A stretch of DNA of 5,369 nucleotides from the NCBI GenBank assembly GCA_017302775.1, contig JAFLDC010000215.1:1-5369 (forward strand), given 5' to 3'. The notes under the pieces are model-generated. The model was not told the DNA's origin. It ran no database searches and saw only the letters and a program-made list of their open reading frames with translations. The stretch comes from Sphingomonadales bacterium (lineage in GTDB: Bacteria; Pseudomonadota; Alphaproteobacteria; Sphingomonadales; Sphingomonadaceae). Made by a program: the position numbers and the translations under genes. Positions within the stretch are counted from its first letter, which is position 1. The number at the start of each line of letters is the position of its first letter. Positions 1-5,369 of the stretch are shown piece by piece.

Positions 1-3
1 GCA

Positions 4-1200
4 ATGCGCAGACTGATCCTGATACCTTTGATGATGCTGGCCATCGCGGCATTTGGCTTTTTCGGGTTCGTGCCGGGCTATCTTGAGTCCAGCATGAACC
101 GGATCGACGGCAAGGAACTCATTCCAGTCAGCCCCGAAGCAGCGGCGCTCCACCAGAGTCTGGTGATCGTCGATCTCCACTCTGACACGCTCATGTGGAA
201 GCGTGATCTGACTCAGCCGTCCAGCCGGGGTCATGAAGATCTGGCACGGCTGCAAAAAGGCAATGTCGCGCTGCAGGTGTTCTCGTCGGTTACCAAATCG
301 CCGAAGGGTCAGAACTATGATTCGAACACGGCGGAGACAGACAATATCACCCCGCTGGTAATCGCCCAGCTCCAGCCGCGGCGGACCTGGTCGTCCTTGC
401 TGGAACGCTCGCTGTTCCACGCCGTAAAGCTCGATCATGCGGTAGACGCTGCAGACGGGCAATTGCTCAAGGTCAGCGATCAGGCCGGTGTTGACCGGCT
501 GCTGACCGCCCACAAGCCGGGCGGCACGGTCGGCGCGCTGCTCTCGGTCGAAGGGCTGCACAACCTCGAAGGCAAGGCCGAAAATCTCGACAAGCTGTAT
601 GCCGCCGGGTTCCGCATGGCCGGGTTTACGCATTTCTTTGACAATGAACTGGCCGGGTCGCTGCACGGTGTCGGCAAGGGCGGACTGACGCCGCTGGGCC
701 GGCAAGTGATGGGCCGCATGGAAGAGATCGGCATGATCGTCGACATCGCCCATTGCAGCCACCAGTGCGTCGGCGATATTCTGGCCAGCGCCCGCCGTCC
801 GGTGGTCTCCAGCCATGGCGGTGTCCAGGCGGTGTGCAGGGTCAACCGCAACCTCTCTGACGATGAAATCAAGGGCGTCGCCAAAACCGGCGGCGTGGTC
901 GGGATCGGCTATTGGGATGCGGCCGTGTGCGATACCAGCCCGCGCTCGATCGCCAAGGCCATCCGCCATGTCCGCGATCTGGTGGGGATCGACCACGTCG
1001 GGCTGGGCAGCGATTACGATGGGGCAACCACGGTTCGGTTCGATACCTCGCATCTGGTGCAGATCACCCAGGCGCTGCTCGACGAAGGCTTCACTGCAGA
1101 GGAAATCCGCGCGGTCATGGGCGGCAATGCGCTGCGCCTGATCCGGGCCGGGCTGGTGCCGATGAGCGCCGCCGAACTGGAGCCAAAGCGCCGGTCATGA
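4..1200 (+). CDS. Membrane-anchored M19-family zinc dipeptidase (renal dipeptidase-like)
   Basis: This 398-residue protein is a peptidase family M19 (membrane dipeptidase) homologue, a binuclear zinc amidohydrolase that cleaves dipeptides, in bacteria often including D-amino-acid or cell-wall-derived ones. Expected metal ligands are all visible: H59 and D61 in DLHSDTL, E183 in SVEG, H250 in DIAHCS, H271 in SSHGGV and D337 in GSDYDG. RNLSDDE (about 282-288) matches the conserved Arg region after the second His. Residues 1-26 form a positive start (MRR) followed by a hydrophobic helix without a clear cleavage site or lipobox, so I infer an inner-membrane anchor with the enzyme in the periplasm. 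Length is normal for the family. The ATG at 4 immediately precedes the anchor and is the likely start, but the frame is open to the window edge, so an upstream start and the ribosome binding site cannot be judged. Its stop overlaps the ribF start. Substrate is unknown. Confidence 0.9.
   Translation: MRRLILIPLMMLAIAAFGFFGFVPGYLESSMNRIDGKELIPVSPEAAALHQSLVIVDLHSDTLMWKRDLTQPSSRGHEDLARLQKGNVALQVFSSVTKSPKGQNYDSNTAETDNITPLVIAQLQPRRTWSSLLERSLFHAVKLDHAVDAADGQLLKVSDQAGVDRLLTAHKPGGTVGALLSVEGLHNLEGKAENLDKLYAAGFRMAGFTHFFDNELAGSLHGVGKGGLTPLGRQVMGRMEEIGMIVDIAHCSHQCVGDILASARRPVVSSHGGVQAVCRVNRNLSDDEIKGVAKTGGVVGIGYWDAAVCDTSPRSIAKAIRHVRDLVGIDHVGLGSDYDGATTVRFDTSHLVQITQALLDEGFTAEEIRAVMGGNALRLIRAGLVPMSAAELEPKRRS
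1197..1200 (+). promoter_or_regulatory. ATGA stop/start overlap, dipeptidase to ribF
   Basis: The bases ATGA hold both the ribF start codon (1197-1199) and the dipeptidase stop codon (1198-1200). The only purine-rich element upstream is GGAG at 1179-1182, 14 bases from the ATG, which is too far for a good Shine-Dalgarno. RibF translation is therefore inferred to depend largely on ribosomes terminating on the upstream gene. Confidence 0.7.
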
Positions 1201-2138
1201 CGATCCCGCGGCTGTCCGCCACTGCCCCGATGCCCCCGTCGCTGCGCGGCGCGATTATCGCGCTGGGCAACTTCGACGGGTTTCACCGCGGCCACCAGGT
1301 CGTCGCCGCCGAAGCGATCGAATGGGCCAAGGCAGAAGGCCGCCCGGCGATCATTGCCACCTTCGATCCGCATCCGGTCCGCTATTTCGCGCCGGATGCA
1401 GCGGCGTTTCGCCTGACCACGCTCGACCAGCGCCAGGAACTGTTCGAAGCAGCCGGCGCTGATGCCATGCTGGTGTTCGGCTTTGACGGCATCCTCGCCG
1501 GGACCAGCGCCGAGGACTTCGTGCATGAACTGCTGGCAGGGCGGCTGGCGGCCGCGGGCGTAGTCACAGGCGGCGACTTCACCTTTGGCAAGGGCCGCGC
1601 CGGCAATGTCGAAACGCTGGCGGAGCTCGGCCGCGCTGTCGGCGTCGCAGCGCGCGCCGTCAGCGCCGTCAACGACGGCGGCGAAGTGGTCTCGTCCAGC
1701 CGGATCCGCGACGCCTTGCGCAGCGGCGATTGCGCCAAGGCCACGCATTTGCTGACCCGCCCCTTCGCGATCCGGGGGACCGTTGAACATGGTGCCAAGC
1801 TCGGGCGCAGTATCGGCTATCCCACCGCCAACCTGACGCTGGGCAGCTATCTGCGCCCGGCTTACGGGATCTATGCCGTCACCGGGACACTGCCGGGCGG
1901 ACAAGTGCTGCATGGGGCGGCCAATCTGGGCATTCGCCCCAGTTTCGATCCCCCGATCGAATTGCTGGAGCCGCACTTCTTCGATTTTTCCGGTGATCTC
2001 TACGGGCAAGAGATCGAAGTGGCGCTGCATCACTATTTGCGGCCGGAGGCGAAATTCGATAGTTTGCAAGACCTTACCGCGCAGATGGAACTGGATTGCA
2101 CCCGCGCACGCGATCTTTTGGGGGGACAAGCGGCATGA
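1197..2138 (+). CDS. ribF: Bifunctional riboflavin kinase / FAD synthetase RibF
   Basis: This 313-residue cytoplasmic enzyme phosphorylates riboflavin to FMN and adenylylates FMN to FAD. The N-terminal FAD synthetase domain (about 18-175) carries GNFDGFHRGH (24-33), the nucleotidyltransferase HxGH-like motif, then FDPHP (56-60), GGDFTFGKGRAG (125-136) and SSSRIR (166-171). The C-terminal riboflavin kinase domain (about 185-310) carries GYPTANL (207-213), YGIYAV (223-228), NLGIRPSF (243-250), LEPHFFDF (257-264) with E258 at the expected catalytic Glu position, and GDLYG (266-270). Length is typical for bacterial RibF and both halves look intact. The ATG at 1197 overlaps the preceding stop and lies about 20 codons before the first conserved strand. 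The frame stays open upstream inside the dipeptidase gene, but that would add non-homologous sequence. M12 (1230) is a less likely alternative start. Its position upstream of ileS matches the common bacterial ribF-ileS neighbourhood. Confidence 0.96.
   Translation: MTIPRLSATAPMPPSLRGAIIALGNFDGFHRGHQVVAAEAIEWAKAEGRPAIIATFDPHPVRYFAPDAAAFRLTTLDQRQELFEAAGADAMLVFGFDGILAGTSAEDFVHELLAGRLAAAGVVTGGDFTFGKGRAGNVETLAELGRAVGVAARAVSAVNDGGEVVSSSRIRDALRSGDCAKATHLLTRPFAIRGTVEHGAKLGRSIGYPTANLTLGSYLRPAYGIYAVTGTLPGGQVLHGAANLGIRPSFDPPIELLEPHFFDFSGDLYGQEIEVALHHYLRPEAKFDSLQDLTAQMELDCTRARDLLGGQAA
2120..2126 (+). promoter_or_regulatory. Probable ribosome binding site for the GDPD-family gene
   Basis: GGGGGGA lies eight bases upstream of the ATG at 2135, inside the last codons of ribF. 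It is purine-rich and well placed, resembling a G-rich Shine-Dalgarno, and supports 2135 as the start. With the ATGA overlap it suggests both independent initiation and coupling. Confidence 0.55.
2135..2138 (+). promoter_or_regulatory. ATGA stop/start overlap, ribF to GDPD-family gene
   Basis: The start codon of the GDPD-family gene (2135-2137) and the ribF stop (2136-2138) share ATGA. This is the second such overlap in a row, supporting a single polycistronic message and translational coupling. Confidence 0.7.
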
Positions 2139-3193
2139 GGCGCTGGTTGATCCGGATTGGAACGGCCCTGGCCTTTCTGTTCCTGGTGCTGACTTTCATC
2201 AATGCCAGCTGGCTGGTCAAATCGCCCGGCGGCTATCCCAAACTGATCGCGCACCGTGGGGCGCATCAGCTGTACAGCGATGCGGGGCTGACGCGGGACA
2301 GTTGCACCGCCAGCAAGATCTTCCCGCCGACGCACGATACCCTTGAAAACACCATGGCCGGGATATTCCACGCTGCGCAGCTTGGCAGCAAGGTGATTGA
2401 AATCGACATCGCCCCGACCCGTGACGGCAAGCTGGCGGTGTTTCACGATTGGACGCTGGACTGCCGCACCAATGGCAAGGGGCCGGTCCGCGACGCCACC
2501 ATGGCCGAGCTCAAAGCGCTGGATGCCGGCTATGGCTATACCGCCGATGGCGGCAAGACTTTTCCCTTTCGCGGCAAGGGGATCGGCCTGATCCCGGAAC
2601 TTGGCGAAGTGCTCGCCGCATTTCCCAGGCAAGCCTTGATGTTCAACTTCAAATCGAAGGACGCGGCCGAGGCGGATCTGCTGCTTGCCGCGCTGAACGC
2701 GGCCGGACGCGATCCGGTCGCCCTTGGCGACGGCTTTTATGGCAGCGTCGAGGCTGGCCCGGTCGCGCGGATGCGCCAGCTGCTGCCGCAGGCCTGGGTA
2801 TGGAGCAAGGAGAGCGCCAGGGCCTGCACCAAGGCTTATGGCTGGCAGGGCTGGTTCGGGATGATGCCGGATGCCTGCCGCGGCGCCACCATGATGATCC
2901 CGCTCAACTACCAATGGGCCTTTGCCGGTTGGCCCAACCGCCTGATGGCCCGCGCCGATGCCGCTGGCACCCGCGTGATCGTGATCGGCCCGCAGGATGA
3001 CAAGGACCGCCCGATGGGGCTCGACCTGCCCGAGCAGCTGGGCGAGGTGCCCGCTACCTTTGGCGGCTATATCTGGGTCGATGATATCTATACCATCGGC
3101 CCGGCGCTGCGCCCGGCCTATAACAAGCGCAACCCCGTGCTGGAGGCAGAGCTGGCGCGCGAACTGGACCGGCGGCGCAAAATGCGCGAGTGA
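2135..3193 (+). CDS. Membrane-anchored glycerophosphodiester phosphodiesterase (GDPD) family protein
   Basis: This 352-residue protein belongs to the GDPD family, whose members hydrolyse glycerophosphodiesters (or related phosphodiesters) to an alcohol and glycerol-3-phosphate on a TIM-barrel fold. Visible motifs are IAHRGAH (38-44, first catalytic His H40), ENT (71-73), IEIDI (88-92, metal ligands E89 and D91), FHDWTLDC (103-110, second His H104) with NGKG (113-116), and IPELGEVL (153-160). A third metal-ligand Glu usually lies in an xIExK strand; here the matching strand reads LMFNFK (168-173), with N171 in the Glu position. Residues 1-27 form an MRRWLIR positive start and a hydrophobic helix, so a periplasmic, inner-membrane-anchored location is inferred. 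Exactly four cysteines (57, 110, 231, 248) could form disulfides there. The C-terminal third (WQGWFGMMPDACRG, then GYIWVDDIYT) is less canonical. Start chosen by the ribF overlap and the G-rich site upstream. Natural substrate is unknown; catalytic activity is probable but not certain given N171. Confidence 0.85.
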   Translation: MRRWLIRIGTALAFLFLVLTFINASWLVKSPGGYPKLIAHRGAHQLYSDAGLTRDSCTASKIFPPTHDTLENTMAGIFHAAQLGSKVIEIDIAPTRDGKLAVFHDWTLDCRTNGKGPVRDATMAELKALDAGYGYTADGGKTFPFRGKGIGLIPELGEVLAAFPRQALMFNFKSKDAAEADLLLAALNAAGRDPVALGDGFYGSVEAGPVARMRQLLPQAWVWSKESARACTKAYGWQGWFGMMPDACRGATMMIPLNYQWAFAGWPNRLMARADAAGTRVIVIGPQDDKDRPMGLDLPEQLGEVPATFGGYIWVDDIYTIGPALRPAYNKRNPVLEAELARELDRRRKMRE

Positions 3194-3251
3194 CCCGGCG
3201 CGCGAACCAGAAATTGCGCAACCGCGCCGCCGCCGCTAAGGCCCGCGGGCT
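3194..3251 (+). other. 58-bp intergenic gap with GC-rich inverted repeat
   Basis: This is the only real gap between genes. It contains a perfect 7-bp inverted repeat, CGGCGCG at 3196-3202 and CGCGCCG at 3223-3229, with a 20-base loop that itself includes the palindrome TTGCGCAA (3214-3221). No T-run follows, so it is not a typical Rho-independent terminator. I see no convincing -35/-10 pair. A weak TAAGG (3237-3241) sits 10 bases before the ileS ATG and is the only ribosome-binding candidate. In so GC-rich a sequence the repeat could be chance. Confidence 0.4.
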
Positions 3252-5369
3252 ATGACTGAACCGCTGCGCCCAGAATCGAGAGATTACCGAGACACCGTCT
3301 TCCTGCCGAAGACCGACTTTCCCATGAAAGCCGGATTGCCGCAGAAGGAGCCGGGGATTCTGGCGCGCTGGCTGGATGCGGACCTGTACCGCCAGCTGCG
3401 CGATGCGCGCGCCGGGCGCGAGAAGTTCATCCTCCACGATGGCCCGCCCTATGCCAATGGCGATATGCACATCGGCCACGCGCTCAACCACATCCTCAAG
3501 GACATGGTCTGCCGAACCCAGAACCTGCTGGGCAAGGATGCGCCCTATGTACCCGGGTGGGATTGCCACGGCCTGCCGATCGAGTGGAAGATCGAGGAAC
3601 AGTACCGCAAGAAGAAGCTCGACAAGGATCAGGTCGATCCGATCGAATTCCGCGCCGAATGCCGCGCCTATGCGCAAGCCTGGGTGGATGTGCAGCGCGA
3701 ACAGCTCAAGCGCCTGGGGATCATGGGTGACTGGGACCATCCCTATCTGACCATGGACCCGCAGGCCGAAGGCACGATCGTGGCTGAACTGCTCAAGTTC
3801 GCGACAAGCGGCCAGCTTTATCGCGGGGCCAAGCCGGTGATGTGGTCCCCGGTTGAAAAGACCGCCTTGGCCGAGGCGGAGGTCGAGTACGAGGATATCA
3901 CCTCGACCCAGATCGACGTGGCGTTCGAGATCACGGAATCGCCGATTGCCGAGCTGGTTGGCGCGCATGCGGTGATCTGGACGACGACGCCGTGGACGAT
4001 CCCGGTGAACCAGGCTTTGGCTTATGGGCCGGATGTTGAGTACGAAATCGTCGAATTTAGTGGTCGCCGATTCGTCGTAGCTGCGGCGCAACAAGGTGCA
4101 TCGATGAAACGCTGGGGTTACGACCCCCAAGTTGATCGGGGCCAGAGTCACGGCACCTATTTGGGCAGCCAACTTTTCAAAGACACCATCGCCCGCCACC
4201 CGATGCATGCGCTGGGCGGCTTCTTCGCCAGGCCGCGTCCGTTCCTGCCCGGCGATTTCGTTACCACCGACAGCGGCACCGGCCTCGTCCACATGGCGCC
4301 CGACCACGGCGAGGACGACTTCCTGCTGTGCAAGGCCCACGGGATCGAGCCGGTCTTCGCGGTTGAGGGTGACGGCAAGTACCGCGCCGACTGGGCCTGG
4401 CTCGGCGGGCAAGGCTCGGTCATCAATCCCAAGTTCAACGCGCCGGACGGGCCGATCTGCAGCGACCTCAAGTCCGCTGGAGGTTTGCTGGCGGCGAGCA
4501 CGGACTACCAGCACTCCTACCCGCATTCTTGGCGTTCCAAGGCCAAGGTGATCTATCGCTGCACCCCGCAGTGGTTCGTGCCGATGGACCGCACGATCGA
4601 TCGGCAGACCCCGCTGTGCGCGACCGAAGCCGGCATCCGCGCCGATCAGGCCCAGGGCGAGACCCTGCGCGAAACGGCGATGCAGGCCATCGCCGCCACC
4701 CGCTTCGTCCCCGAAAAGGGGCGCAACCGGATCGGCGCGATGGTTGAAGGACGGCCGGACTGGGTGCTCAGCCGCCAGCGCGCCTGGGGCGTGCCGATCA
4801 CGCTGTTCGTCAACCGCAAGACCGGCCAGTACCTGTGCGATCCGGCGGTCAACGCGCGGATCGTCGCGGCGGTCATGGCAGACGGGGTCGATGCCTGGTC
4901 TGACGAGCGGGCGCAGGAATACCTGGGCCCCGATCATCGGCTGGAAGATTACGAACGCGTCACCGACATTCTGGACGTGTGGTTCGATTCCGGTTCAACC
5001 CATGCCTTCGTGCTGGAAAGCGGGCGCTGGCCCGATCTGGCCCGGCCCGATGGCTGGACCGGCCCGCGTGCCGATCTCTATCTGGAAGGCAGTGACCAGC
5101 ATCGCGGCTGGTTCCAGTCGAGCCTGCTCGAAGCCTGTGCCACGCGCGGCCATGCACCGTACAAGGCGGTCCTGACTCACGGCTTCACCATGGACGCCAA
5201 GGGCATGAAGATGTCCAAATCGCTGGGCAACACCATCGATCCCTTGAAGGTGATGGAAAGCTATGGCGCGGATATCATCCGGTTGTGGGCCCTGTCGGTC
5301 GATTTCACCGAGGATCACCGGATCGGCGATGAAATCCTGAAAGGGGTGGCCGATCAGTACCGCAAGCTG
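3252..5369 (+). CDS. ileS: Isoleucyl-tRNA synthetase IleRS, 3'-truncated by the window edge
   Basis: IleRS is the cytoplasmic class I synthetase that charges tRNA-Ile and hydrolyses mischarged Val-tRNA-Ile. The frame is open for all 706 codons to the last base; the family is usually about 900-1000 residues, so the anticodon-binding and C-terminal parts lie outside. Visible in order: PPYANGDMHIGHALN with the HIGH motif at 73-76; PGWDCHGLPIEWK (101-113); the CP1 editing domain with WTTTPWTIP (243-251), N253, GTGLVHMAP (342-350) including H347, and D356; SRQRAWGVPI (507-516); DVWFDSG (575-581); EGSDQHRGWF (612-621); and KMSKS (653-657). All signature residues are intact and the layout is that of the ordinary bacterial type. 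The ATG at 3252 is the first possible start, since an in-frame TAA lies at 3237-3239. No T-box-like leader fits in the 58-bp gap. Codon use shifts locally near residues 260-312. Likely expressed from the upstream operon, but a promoter within the preceding gene cannot be excluded. Confidence 0.97.
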   Translation, partial: MTEPLRPESRDYRDTVFLPKTDFPMKAGLPQKEPGILARWLDADLYRQLRDARAGREKFILHDGPPYANGDMHIGHALNHILKDMVCRTQNLLGKDAPYVPGWDCHGLPIEWKIEEQYRKKKLDKDQVDPIEFRAECRAYAQAWVDVQREQLKRLGIMGDWDHPYLTMDPQAEGTIVAELLKFATSGQLYRGAKPVMWSPVEKTALAEAEVEYEDITSTQIDVAFEITESPIAELVGAHAVIWTTTPWTIPVNQALAYGPDVEYEIVEFSGRRFVVAAAQQGASMKRWGYDPQVDRGQSHGTYLGSQLFKDTIARHPMHALGGFFARPRPFLPGDFVTTDSGTGLVHMAPDHGEDDFLLCKAHGIEPVFAVEGDGKYRADWAWLGGQGSVINPKFNAPDGPICSDLKSAGGLLAASTDYQHSYPHSWRSKAKVIYRCTPQWFVPMDRTIDRQTPLCATEAGIRADQAQGETLRETAMQAIAATRFVPEKGRNRIGAMVEGRPDWVLSRQRAWGVPITLFVNRKTGQYLCDPAVNARIVAAVMADGVDAWSDERAQEYLGPDHRLEDYERVTDILDVWFDSGSTHAFVLESGRWPDLARPDGWTGPRADLYLEGSDQHRGWFQSSLLEACATRGHAPYKAVLTHGFTMDAKGMKMSKSLGNTIDPLKVMESYGADIIRLWALSVDFTEDHRIGDEILKGVADQYRKL

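Noticed and set aside
748..837. SHGGV instead of the more usual SHS at the second zinc His of the dipeptidase as evidence for inactivation
   Set aside because: The histidine itself (H271) is present along with all other metal ligands, and bacterial M19 subfamilies with SHTGV/SHGGV-type variants exist, so this looks like subfamily variation.
912..1196. Possible 95-residue N-terminal extension of RibF
   Set aside because: The frame is open but overlaps the conserved C-terminal part of the dipeptidase, which includes GSDYDG. RibF proteins normally begin shortly before the GNFDGxHxGH motif, and the ATGA overlap gives a natural start at 1197.
1014..2129. 371-codon minus-strand open frame across ribF
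   Set aside because: It mirrors the codon bias of ribF, shows no known motif, and conflicts with the well-supported flavokinase/FAD synthetase frame.
2997..3239. 80-codon plus-strand frame running across the gap before ileS
   Set aside because: It is mostly inside the GDPD-family gene in another frame, has no clear ribosome binding site, and encodes a low-complexity Arg-rich tail with no family resemblance.
3194..3251. T-box riboswitch or Rho-independent terminator before ileS
   Set aside because: The gap is far too short for a T-box leader, T-boxes are not typical of Proteobacteria, and the only stem lacks a downstream T-run.
3054..4937. Very long open frame (627 codons) on the minus strand
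   Set aside because: It lies antisense to ileS and the end of the GDPD-family gene, both supported by full motif sets. Its translation is rich in Arg/Ala/Gly/Asp with no recognisable domain, and long antisense frames are expected from GC-rich third positions.
3252..5369. Frameshift or internal stop in ileS
   Set aside because: I translated the frame codon by codon to the window edge; it is uninterrupted and all motifs from HIGH to KMSKS are in one frame. The missing C-terminus is due only to the window boundary.

Overview
The window is a compact, high-GC stretch of bacterial chromosome with four same-strand genes and almost no intergenic space. The translated products, the GC-rich third codon positions and the gene types suggest an alphaproteobacterium. 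The best guess is Sphingomonadales (Erythrobacter/Novosphingobium-like relatives), because the dipeptidase and the GDPD-family protein resemble the versions known from that order. This is judged from remembered family character, not from a search.

Layout, all on the + strand: (1) 4-1200, a membrane-anchored M19-type zinc dipeptidase; (2) 1197-2138, ribF, the bifunctional riboflavin kinase/FAD synthetase; (3) 2135-3193, a membrane-anchored glycerophosphodiester phosphodiesterase (GDPD) family protein; (4) 3252-5369, ileS, isoleucyl-tRNA synthetase, which runs off the right edge after 706 codons. Genes 1/2 and 2/3 each overlap by the four bases ATGA, the classic arrangement for translational coupling. 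Genes 3/4 are separated by 58 bp, which holds a small GC-rich inverted repeat but no recognisable terminator or promoter. The simplest reading is one transcription unit, with its promoter left of the window and more genes to the right.

Functionally, a common bacterial housekeeping pair (ribF next to ileS, often followed by lspA) has two exported hydrolases beside or between its members. The dipeptidase and the GDPD-family protein both begin with a short positive N-terminus and one hydrophobic helix, so both should work on the periplasmic side of the inner membrane, one on dipeptides and one on a phosphodiester. RibF and IleRS are cytoplasmic. No direct metabolic link among the four is evident; they look like growth-linked genes sharing expression.

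I found no mobile element, CRISPR array, RNA gene, phage gene or defence system. The points most worth a second look are an apparent Glu-to-Asn change at a metal-ligand position of the GDPD domain, a patch of atypical codon use and lower GC inside the ileS editing domain, and the coupling of envelope hydrolases to ribF. I see no strong case for a previously undescribed system.
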